From positions 1 to 36,970 of the forward strand of contig MSJH02000365.1 in the NCBI GenBank assembly GCA_001931875.2: a stretch of 36,970 nucleotides of DNA. Direction: 5' to 3'. The position numbers and the translations under genes were made by a program. The notes under the pieces were generated by a model. It was not told the DNA's origin and did not search any database. It worked only from the letters and a program-made list of their open reading frames with translations. Shown in pieces: positions 18,934 to 29,015 of the stretch. Position 1 is the stretch's first letter. Every line of letters begins with the position of its first letter. This stretch comes from Byssochlamys sp. IMV 00236. Lineage: Eukaryota; Ascomycota; Eurotiomycetes; Eurotiales; Thermoascaceae.

Positions 18934-19126
18934 CTTTTCTAAGCTCTGCCAAGCTCTATATTATTATGACGTGTTCTGCATTTCATCTTTATAGAGTGAC
19001 ATCAATACATTTGCGCCTTAAACTTATGTCGTAGATGCAAAGGAGAGTACCGAATGGTTTCTCTTAACTTTGCTAAGCTTTATAATGTTATGGTTTGATC
19101 TGCATTTGTCTTTATAAAATGACATC
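18934..19126. repeat. Two diverged direct repeats of about 70 bp
   Basis: 18934-19003 and 19057-19126 match imperfectly (shared TCTGCATTT, TCTTTATA and TGACATC in the same order and spacing). On the minus strand the right unit encodes MSFYKDKCRSNHNIIKLSKV and the left one a stop-interrupted version of the same. Confidence 0.5.
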
Positions 19127-19457
19127 GGATTCATGAGACTTTTGGCTGTGGGTGGCGAGATGTAGAGGATACCCTCTATGGTGATCGGTCCTTTTTTCTT
19201 TATGGGCACATTCACAAAACAAAATATCTCAGTAGTAATCATGTACCAACTACCCTTCATTTTCTTTCTTTTTTTAATGAGAATGTTTTTGATAGTAGTA
19301 GACGCATCTTAGTCCAGCCATCCCATTCTACAAGTTACATCTTGATGACATTCACCTGTTACTCTTTGCTTGGAAAAGTAAAAAGATATATAATTTTCTC
19401 AAGGGGGCTTTCTATTATCAACACAGGCTTATTGATAGAAGTAAACTTGGAATATAC

Positions 19458-19590
19458 TTATTGTTGCTTTGATTCCAGAATATTTTCGAGCAGCTTAGGC
19501 AAGTTTTCATATAGCTTTTCAGCATCGTTAAGCTCTTTAGTGCTTGATATCTTCCTTAGAACGCAGAGGATCCCACCAAGAAATTGTGAT
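19458..19590 (-). pseudogene. Coding-like fragment, charged helix
   Basis: The minus-strand frame reads KISSTKELNDAEKLYENLPK and ends NILESKQQ at a TAA. The composition is that of a real soluble helix, without a start codon. Together with other minus-strand pieces up to 20.45 kb it may derive from one decayed gene. Confidence 0.3.
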
Positions 19591-19985
19591 TAAGTGGTCT
19601 GTGATATTGTAGAACAAATAGTTTTATCTCAAAAGCATAGGAGTGCAAGTGAATGGAATGAGTCGCTTTTTAGTCATTTATAAGCAGAGAAAGATAAAGA
19701 TTCATAGCAAAAGGATGAATTGATCTTTAAATTGAAGAATAAATGTTGTTAAGTTCTACTGAACTGTGTTAATATGACGCGTCATCAAATATTACAGACT
19801 ACAGATACCATGGCTCAGTGCTGTGGGCTTAATACGAGGCATTATGTTAATATCGAATAAAAAGATGCACCTTGGCGATATGTAAAAGCTAATACTGGAA
19901 CATATGTCCTAAAATACTAACTAAATAAAGGGCACAATGTGATATTAATTGGCATTTCATGTGCCTGGAGTTTATTCCTTAGTGT

Positions 19986-20018
19986 TAAATCTTTTTACGC
20001 GACGCGTAAAAAGATTTA
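19986..20018. repeat. Near-perfect 33-bp palindrome containing ACGCGT
   Basis: Arms of 16 bp (TAAATCTTTTTACGCG and its exact reverse complement) are separated by a single A. It could form a cruciform or hairpin, be a dyad binding site, or be a transposon-end footprint. ACGCGT is also the MCB cell-cycle element in yeast. Confidence 0.9.
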
Positions 20019-20037
20019 GCAAAGCGGCATTTATTTT

Positions 20038-20450
20038 TCAAGGGACGACAATGTTTACAGTTCGCTCTTTATTTAAGGTAGCACTTGTGTATGGTACACA
20101 CAATCTTTTTGTGTACATCACTATCTGCTCTTTAGTAGGATCTGCTTCAGTCATGTCCATAAAGATGTTCACCGTTGCCCTTGTATTGGTCCCTAAGGGG
20201 TAAACAAGCTCGCACGCATGTTCACATATATGTTCAGTCTAACTATGGCCGCTTGTAGTGTAGTACAAGTGAATTACTTCCACAAACCTTTGAAGCAATT
20301 TTCAGTAAGTGTGCACGTATTTGATTGGGAAGTTGGATAAAAATTTTCAACTAGCTTTTTCTGTGAGTATCTGACATACTATGTTGGTTTACAGTAGCTA
20401 TATTTCCGCGTAAACTATCCTTTTTGAAGGACGGAATATAGATAATCCCT
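20038..20450 (-). pseudogene. Unassigned protein relic in several frames
   Basis: Reading the minus strand, protein-like pieces follow one another with stops and frame changes: SFKKDSLRGNIATVNQH, then VENFYPTSQSNTCTLTENC, then FTCTTLQAAIVRLNIYV, then LVYPLGTNTRATVNIFMDMT through YTKRLCVPYTSATLNKERTV, ending at a TGA at 20038-20040. The residue composition is far from that of random AT-rich DNA and no plus-strand frame competes convincingly. The family is unknown to me. It is a decayed gene or mobile-element protein. Confidence 0.4.
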
Positions 20451-20453
20451 CAA

Positions 20454-20651
20454 GTGTCGCGTCATTTTTCTATAGCTTCATTATCATTTACAAATGGATA
20501 CAAATGCTCAGCTCCGTGGCTTAGGAATTTAAAAGGAAAAGAGGAAAAAATACACCTGATGAATTTTGATAACGATAAAGCAAGAGCAAAAATGATCAGA
20601 GGATCCCGTGTCTGTTCAAGAGAAAGAATACATTCTGCAAAGGTTAAGTGA
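20454..20651. other. Region open on both strands, coding strand undecided
   Basis: The plus strand reads KCSAPWLRNLKGKEEKIHLM and on to SRERIHSAKVK before TGA; the minus strand is also open (LSLEQTRDPLIIFALALSL). The plus version is more soluble-protein-like. Either would be a fragment; its neighbours are relics. Confidence 0.3.
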
Positions 20652-22865
20652 TGCTGTCATCAACAGACCGAGAAACGGAAAACCAGACTAAAACTGAGCC
20701 TTAAGCACATATGATATTACTTAATTTATACATCAACAAAAGTATGTCAATCCTTTCTTTGGCCTTTTTAGTATTTTACTCTTTGCTTGACAATTAATAA
20801 AACGTGGCATTTGTACAACGTATAGAATTTCCAGATGATGTTAGATAGCTGCAGACAATATATAAAATTTTGCTAGATTTTTTTTAACTAGAAACAGTGA
20901 TAAAAGACGCGACTTTTTTTGGGTTTTTATCTAATTTGACTGACATAAAGCATAGATTATTGAGGAGAATAGATGTAACGTGAAAGAATATGTTGTCATA
21001 GTCTACAAGTGACTAAATGTCTAGCGTGAAATAGTTTTTTATTTTTTATTTTTTTATTTAAATTTCTTACAAAACAACAGTCGAAAAATTTTTTCTTTCT
21101 TTTTCATTGTCAAAAAAAGGATTTTATTTATAAGCAAATAATACAGAGATCAGAGTTTAATAATTAGCCGAACAGCATTAAATAGAGTAAAGTAGAGAGA
21201 AACAGCCCCTTTAGGAAGACAGCAGTAAAAGAGAGTAATACGATCCGAAGAAAAAGACAATAGATAGTCGCTTTTTTCAAAGAGAATAAGGCAAGCCCGA
21301 ATAAAGGAATGTCTACCGAAGACTGACCAGTAGATTCGAATGATTTTTTTGAACTACATCTACTGGTCTTTCTAGAATGGAGTCAACACACCACACAAGG
21401 CGACGACAACGACAACGACAACGACGACGACGACGATGAGTGTATGCCGGCAAGATTTCCCGCCACCATCAGGACATGTCGCTTGACTCTTCTTTTTGTT
21501 CATTTTAAACATTACATTTCTTTTCCTTTGTTATTTTATGTTTACAAATAAAAAAGATTAAAGTTGTAAGAGAAAAGAAAAGAAAAGGGACCCCTATATT
21601 TGATCCTTTTGTACACTAAATTTGCTTCATCTATCGGCGATTCAAATGACCGTGCTTTTGTTCCCGTTCTCATTGGATGACCACAATCAGTGATGAATTG
21701 CCATTCTAGTTTTCCTGATATTTACGCCAATCTGCCATTAAAATACCTTTAGGGAGCTTGATAAAGTACACAAGAAAGAATTGACAAATATATTTGTTAT
21801 CTCTATATAAAACATGACCTGTCTGTTTCAATCGCAATTAATTCGCGTTCAGAGCTTGTTTGCAAAAGATGACTGAGTCATTGACTAATATCTCACTTGA
21901 GATAATTGATGATTGATAATGTTTTTTACAAAGTAGCTTGCCATGAGTAAAATTGATCGGTAGTTGACTTGTTTTGCACAAGCTCCGAAGGGGAATCTAT
22001 ATCTGTAATAAAATAATTAATAACTTGGTTTAATTCCCCCTCTTTCTGTTATTTGTCGCCTGATGTTAATATTATAGATATTTATCCACAAGTCTTTTAT
22101 TCGTTGTCCATACAGATTCTCCTAAAGGAATTGAGCTTATGTTGCACAGACTCGGTCGGATTGTAAATACTGCTCTTCACTCCGGATTTATTCTAGCATT
22201 TTGCAGGATCAGGACCAGTAACTATCAGCATTCTCCCATCATCAATGAATACAACACAGTGTGATAAGCAAAAAGTGCTTCTTGCTTTTTGGAGCATATC
22301 AATACGTGCTCAACCATTGAATGAAATGATTCTCAGTTTATCTTAATAACACTAACCATGACCTTGGGCATATCGGAGACATTAGGCTTTGCCGCGAGCG
22401 TCCGAAACGTCAGTAACTTGAAAATTCACCAAGATATCGGAAGCGCGTCATTTTCTCTCGGAAGTGTGGAGTACCACAGAGCATGAATTGCTCTTCTTAT
22501 GAGAACTATTCTGGAGGAAATGTAATAATCGCCATGTCCTCTCCTTACGGCAGTACCCCGATTAATGGCCCACCTTCCCACGGCGACAATTTACATACCC
22601 GACAGTGTCCAAGAGGATATACAGGTAAATGACGGATAAGCGGACAGCCTCGGAATCATCCCAGATAATCCAACAGTGCCATTTGATCACTAGTTCTGTA
22701 ACCTACAACGTTAAAGTCGTTATTGATCACTTGGAGACCTTATTAAGTACTTTAACTCTCAAGGCGATCGTGATTCATTACACGTATTACAAATAAAAAT
22801 TTATTATGACATAAAGAAAAGTAAATAAGCATAAGTAATGAAGAAAGAGACTATTGTCCATTGAG
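20652..22865. other. About 2.2 kb without a recognisable gene
   Basis: Mostly AT-rich. Notable items are a 10-bp inverted repeat (ACCAGTAGAT at 21326-21335 with its complement at 21358-21367), a trinucleotide tract at 21401-21436, and a GC-richer island at about 22370-22650 with a plus-strand frame (CGVPQSMNCSSYENYSGGN and QCPRGYTG before a perfect GTAAAT donor) that might be a lost exon. The right end holds the RasGEF 3' region. Confidence 0.4.
21401..21436 (+). repeat. (CGA)/(CAACGA) microsatellite
   Basis: Alternating CGACAA units followed by five or more CGA units. In one frame it would encode polyThr, in another polyAsp; no gene was recognised around it. Confidence 0.85.
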
Positions 22866-25800
22866 CTAAGATTCAATCTGATAACTCCTTTTCTGTATTT
22901 CGTCTGTTTCGAGACATGGCACTTGAAGGCAGGTTAAATACAACTTATCATTCAAGTTCTCTACAAATGAATATCTCTTTGCCAGCGCTTGAAAGATCAA
23001 GACCTTTTTAATAATACTTGCTGTGATTCTGTGTTTCCTGAAATGAATCAAAGGTTGACTGAGTACTGTTACTTCCAGCTGACTTTGGAAGGCACTGGGA
23101 TTATAGTTTGAAGGAATATAGGATGGTAGCTCCGCATTAAAGACAAGATCAGATAGGTAAATGCCCAAAAACGGAATACATCCGCCAAAGGGCAATTTTA
23201 CTGTGATTGCGTTCTTGCCCATATTCTCTACCTGAATCTCCGTAGGTGTTTCTCCATATTCTTCTGCGACCTGCGTCATACTGTCTCGAAGATTCTTCCA
23301 GTTTTTCGTCGGTGAAGTGAACGTAGAGAGCTCTTTCAACACCTTCATTTCACGCTTGCTCACCATGGACCACGTCTTTTCGAGTCTCGAAACAGATGAA
23401 GACTGTAAACCCAAGAGTATCTGTATAAGAGTACTAAAATTACAATATAGCTTGCACTTCTATAAGGAGTAAAAAAGGTATAAGTGCCCCAACTTTTTAA
23501 ACCTCTATTGACTTGCCTTTGCTAACCGGATGAACTTTTCTATGAGTTTTGCTCTTGTTTCAATTGGTCCTGTCTGTACTATCTCACTCGACACCCATTG
23601 GCAGACTGCGTTAAATCGATGAATGGCCTTCTCAACACCTCTTTCCGAGTAATCCTTCTCTCTCTCTTGCTGCTGCTTCATTCTTCTCTTTCGTGAATAA
23701 ATACCGGGCTGATTGAATTGTTCACCGCTCACATCGCTATCGTCGTCATTATAGAACTCACTTGGCAAATGCAATCCTGCAGGCATCTTGGTCCATCGGA
23801 CATCAACCAGTTCTTCCCAGCTGATACCAAGTAATACGTTTCTTTCAATGAGACAAAATTGTTGAGCGATCACCGATGTTGGATAACTTAGTAAAATCGA
23901 CTGGTAGTTGTTATTTGACCTCGATGAAGCGTTGTTGGGTGGAATATCCATTTCGGTTATTCTAGATCTCAAAGACTAGTATGAGAAAAAAAGAAAAAGA
24001 AAAAAAAAGAAAAGAAAAAGCAAGAGATTAAATACAAAAGAGCATACATCGTTTTTCTATTTTTGCATTTACTTTATCAGAGTGCTTATTCTTGATTGCG
24101 AATTTCCATTGTTCTTTGCTTTGGTTATCCACTTTATGACTAAAATAAGAGCGAACGGATGCAGCGGGACTTGGACCTGTTGAAATCGGAGGTAACGGTT
24201 TGTTGATTCTATTACTGTAGAGGCTATCTTTTTTCTTTTCTTTTTGTCTTTTTGACGTGTTTAATTCAGGATCAAAATAATCTCTGGCCGGACCATCAAT
24301 GATGGGCGTGAGATTATCGCTGGAAGGAGAAGATATAGAAGGTATAGCCAGTTGTGCATTATAGAACGACCGACGTATTCTGGCATTTTCTAGTTTTTGT
24401 TGTTCTTGTAAAGATAGATCTGCCTGTAACGCCGCATCTTCCCTCGCTTGCTCTTGCTGTAGGCGCTGCTGTAGTAGGCGGACTTCCATAAGCCTCTGAT
24501 TGAGTTGCTCTGTCATATCATCTTTTTGCACCTGTTCTTCTTGTTCTTCTTCTTCTTCTTCTTCATCTTCTTCATCTTCTTCCTCATCCTCAATACCCGA
24601 TGTCCCTGGCGTCAAATAGCTTCCTATAGAATCATCTGAATCATGCTCGTTTCTATCTCTCCCTGTCCTATTCATATAGTTTGATTCATCTATAGGTAAT
24701 GAAGATGCACTCCTACTATGAGTAGATGTTTGGTATAAAGGTGTTGCTGTGGAATTGTAGCGTGTACTTCCGATCACCACGACAGGTGCTGTCTGTTTAT
24801 CCCTGATAGCTGTGTTTGCTCTGTGTCGTCTATCGACATGAATACCATGAATACGTTGACGAATGGTGTTTTTGGATAATTTGTCCTTGACCATTTCCGT
24901 TACTCTTGCCTGTTCAAAGGTTGGAGGTGGTGGCTCAATGACCTGAACATCGGTGGATGACGTATAATAAAGCCTCTTGAGTCGCCGAACCACTCGCTTT
25001 AGCGTCTTTATGATACGTTTATCTCTTGGGGATTGCTTTATGACTGGATGAAGAGATATTTCGTTCAAGAACTTTGTTAAAATAATTCGAAGCTCCTTAT
25101 TTGGAACAAAGTCATGCAGATAATAGTTCAGTAGCCAATGTCTGATGGTTACAAACGTTCTATCAAAGAGAGAGTACATAAACCTGTTTTATGCATATAA
25201 CAGTGCCAACTTGTACCTTACACGAGTAACACATCTCTCTTCATCGTCGTTTTCTAATCCCCACATGAACCTTGAGATAAGGAATTTAGCTAGTTGAATG
25301 GGTGTCATGAATATACGGTAAATAAGGAAAAAATCCGTCATGAAAGCATAATCTACGTAAAGAGACACATAAATCTCGTTGTTTACATATATTCATTCCA
25401 TATTTACCAAGAGACACTGTCATCTTTTCTATTAATTTTTCAATCGTAGCTGCCTCAATCTCTCTCTGCTGAGGGACGTCTGTGACGACTGGTTCCTGTT
25501 TTCTTGAAAATAACTCAGTTGACCAGATATGTTTTTTTCTTGCTACTGTTTCATGTTGGTGTGACTGATTGGAAGTGTTTCGCCAAATGATGCACGGACT
25601 ATTATCTGATTTTACAATGTCAAATAATGTAAGGGGATAATCCGAAAGATCTAACGGTGGGATGTCTCGATCATGACACTGTTGTTCGTGTTGTAGATGA
25701 CTATGTCTTTTATCTGTCTCTATCCAGATATCACCAAATTCGCTGACTTTCGGAATCGTCGGTAGACTACAAAGGGACTCGAACGGTTTAAAGCTAACTG

Positions 25801-25954
25801 AGGTAATACTATCACTACTCCAAAATATTTTCGATTCCGTGTACTCTTTCACTCCAAAGACCGTGGCAAGAGCTGCTCTTTCTATTCCACCGTCTGCGGT
25901 ATCTTTTATGAGCTCAACTGGAATGATGGAATTAGCCCTCTTTCTTGTCGACAT
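22866..25954 (-). CDS. Ras guanine-nucleotide exchange factor with RasGEF-N and catalytic CDC25 domains
   Basis: Five exons (minus): 25954-25408, 25352-25217, 25183-24073, 23975-23517, 23459-22866; 2847 nt, 948 aa. The RasGEF-N module spans about residues 165-300: EKLIEKMTVSLDYAFMTDFF, FDRTFVTIRHWLLNYYLHDF. A long low-complexity linker has Asp/Glu and Gln-rich stretches. The catalytic domain starts near residue 610: ILLSYPTSVIAQQFCLIERN, GISWEELVDVRWTK, NFSTLIQILLGLQSSSVSRL, KLPFGGCIPFLGIYLSDLVF. Such proteins load Ras-type GTPases with GTP at membranes. Intron 4 has a GC donor (AAG|GCAAGT) and intron 2 is only 33 nt. I chose the ATG at 25954; a more upstream ATG (26026) would add a run of Leu/Phe encoded by a CTT repeat. 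The Ras target cannot be read from sequence. Confidence 0.9.
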
Positions 25955-26445
25955 GGTAGTAATCAAGGGTGTAAGAAGAAGAAGAAGAAGAAAAAAAAAA
26001 AGAGATAAAAAAGAGAGAGAGGGCACACAGTTATTTATAGTAATAATGTGGCTATGAACAAGTTTATTAAAAATAAATAAACATTTTATCTATAATTTCC
26101 ATTTGTAAACAAGATTTGATACATTATTCAAGAACGAAGGCCATCTTTCTACGGCGTTACGTGTATCCAAGGTAACGGGATCTACAGACACAAGCTATTC
26201 GTTGATAGGTGAGTATTTATATAAATGTTTTCTTTATCTTTTATATTACTTCTACTTCAGTTCTTCTTGTTCTTTTGTCTTGTTCCTGTACACGATTAAT
26301 ATAAATCAGATTGTCATCTGTATACAGGTATCTCTTCTTGTTTATATGAGACACATCTAATAATGTCATGTCTTTATAGTGAAGAGGGGCAACCATTTCG
26401 CTATAACTATTATAAACAGTGAGTTTGATTTTGATGTTTCACTGT

Positions 26446-28334
26446 TTAATATAATAACCTAAGCAATTTAAACTTTTCAAATAATTGACGCAAATCCTCA
26501 GCTGAATAATCTATAAACTGCCTGGCAATGAATCGAACATCAGTGTCACTAAAAATAAACTTGTTAGTTTATCATACTTTATAAATCAATTTTACTTGCC
26601 TTGTCAAACCAAGTACATCAATAACTGATCTCTTCTTTTCTCCAATAGCGCGATTAAACTTCATGCTTCCATTTTCTTGTACAATAAATTCAACTTGGAG
26701 TCTATTCAACATATCATTATCCTTTGGTTGGTCATTATTGTCAACATTCATCAATAGTTCATTGTTCACATATTCAGCCTTGATTAACTTTTGATGCACT
26801 CCTCCTTCTGAAATGGAAGGTATAAAATCCGATGCTAATTTAGCAGGTGGCATGCTATTTTGCAATGGTAAATATAGGATCTCTCCCTTTGTATAACTTA
26901 CGCATTAAAGAAGGTAGTTTGATTGCTTTTGATGAGTTCTTGAAGTGATGATATGTTTATGTCAGATGTTGAAATAGGCTGGAGAAGGTTAGGAGTCATT
27001 TGTGCCTTTATTGAATTTCTACAGAGTAAGTGACCAAACCTGATGATAAAAAAAGGGGAAATGTTAATTCAAAAAGATATTATCCATGTATCAAATTTAC
27101 TTTGCTTCCAAAGATATGTCCTTGTATTCTTCTTGTTTAAACGCACTTAGTAACAGTTCCTTAATATCACTCATTTGCATTGTCCTATCATGTTTATCTT
27201 ATTGCTCCTTCTTTTTTTTTTTTTTTGGGTGGTTGAACTTACTGCTGATCGGCTAGATTGATCAAGTTTGGCTCCTTATTTTCGCTATCGTTCTTCTTTT
27301 TTAATCTACTCCAGCCAAATTGTCGATCATACATAGGCATAGCCAAAGAATCATGAAACGGAACCAAATTAAATTCTGATCCTTGATCTACTAATATTTT
27401 ATTGGCTTGTTCTAATGGTTTTTTGCTTGTCATATTTAGCTATAGAATATGAGCATCATTGTCTTCACTATCTTCATATGTATAAGCTAACCTCTGTCAA
27501 TGTCAAGTTAAGCAATCTTTTCGCATTTTCCATAGCATGGTCAGATAGACTCGTAAAGACAAACTATAAACACAAAGAATCAATACTGAGCTCAATAGAC
27601 TTTGATTGATCTACCTTGTCGTTGTCTAAAGAAATGTATGATCCTGATACTTTGGAAATACCTGCTAGCACACGAGATATTTCAGAACGAAATCGACTAT
27701 CTTCTAATGTTTCTATTGGCACTTGCACTTGTCCTTCGACAAGTTTCAGATGTCCCTGAATATCTTGCTTTGCATTTTCCACTGCACTTGGCTGTCCTTC
27801 GATCAAATACCGACTCTGAGTCACGTCAATGGTCACATTCACCTTGTTGGCTTCCTCAATTTTTCGAATAGTGCTACCATTATCTCCAATGATGAAAAAT
27901 AACTCCTGACGAGATGCTGGGAATTGCTCGATTATTCTCTTCTTTCTTTCTTCTCTTACTTGTTCTCTTGTCTTTATGCCCCATGTGTTTTGCAATATAG
28001 TAGCCAACATGCTCCTTTTAGTGCTGTTCTTTTTATACATTTGCTTTGAAGCTAAATATTCGGCTAATTGATGCTTGTTGTATGATTTATTTAACAGTGT
28101 GTACAGTTTTTGATATTCATTTGTTGTTATCACTTTTTGTCTTGGTCGAAGGGATTCCATTGTGGCCAGAACGACAGTTGAATTGTCTTCTGGATTCAAA
28201 GGTTTTTGAAGTTCAGCTACGAGCTCCTTTAGTCTTTCGTCTGACAAGATCTCTTGCGTTTGTCTGCAGGATGAGATTGAGAAACATCGTCTATATTGTC
28301 GAATGACGATACGGTTGCTTAAACACTTCAACAT
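26446..28334 (-). CDS. SLS1: Mitochondrial Sls1-like KH-domain protein
   Basis: Seven exons (minus): 28334-27615, 27563-27492, 27439-27243, 27184-27101, 27039-26902, 26854-26600, 26548-26446; 1569 nt, 522 aa. The N-terminus MLKCLSNRIVIRQYRRCFSI is basic, hydroxylated and free of acids, a good mitochondrial presequence. A KH-like RNA-binding fold lies at about 143-192 with the loop IIGDNGSTIRKIEE (GxxG). The helical LQNTWGIKTREQVREERK before it is typical of the family. Yeast Sls1, an inner-membrane-associated matrix protein, couples mitochondrial transcription to translation; that role is assumed from the family. No clear transmembrane segment is visible here. Intron 6 has a GC donor (ACAAG|GCAAGT). 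The gene precedes RasGEF on the same strand and is divergent from NST1. Confidence 0.75.
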
Positions 28335-29015
28335 AATGCATATTAAAAAAAGATTTTTTGACAGGCGTTAAGTGTATATATTTTTTGAGGAAAGCAGTCA
28401 CTATCAGGTGGTCCCTTTAAGAAATCCACCTCCTCTCTAGGCACGGATATTAAGGACGATGCATGTCGGTAGCAGGTGTCATGTTTTTATTTGATGGTTA
28501 AATAAGGAAAATGTATACATACAAGGGCGTATCCTAGCAAAAGTAAATGGAATACATAACAAATGTAGTCAAGAAAAAGAATATCATTTATTAATGCACT
28601 GTGCATGTCTTTTAATATTGACGCGTAATTGCAGGACATTTTGATTGTTGATTAATCAATTTAATTAAAGGCATCAACACAATGAATTGCATACTTTCAT
28701 CGTCTTGTAACAATAATGTTCAATCCACGAGTCAATCTCCGCACTTTGAACCGTCACACATTAAATCTGATTGGCCGTAGAACTGTTTACTGGGAACAGA
28801 AGAGAAAAAAAAGAAACTTTTTTGAGCCCTTCTTGGTCTCTTTCTTTTTTTTTTTTTTTCTTTTTTCCTTCTTTTTCTTAATAAAAAGCTACAGGGTAAT
28901 TTCAACTATTTTAGTTCATAATAAAAGTAGTGTGACTAATATATGCTCTTAAAAGATCCTGTCCTTTATTTTTTCAATTTTAGCTGACCTTTGCTTCATC
29001 TGGCTCTTTAGTCTA
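28335..29015. other. Shared 5' region of the divergent SLS1 and NST1 genes
   Basis: Holds two promoters by position. It includes a long pyrimidine run (about 28836-28880, mostly T) closer to NST1. The small frame at 28716-28952 is probably leader sequence. Confidence 0.5.

Noticed and set aside
25955..26026. Upstream ATG that would give RasGEF a hydrophobic, signal-like N-terminus
   Set aside because: The hydrophobic run is encoded by a CTT microsatellite and a T run; a RasGEF should be cytosolic and the ATG at 25954 gives a normal start.
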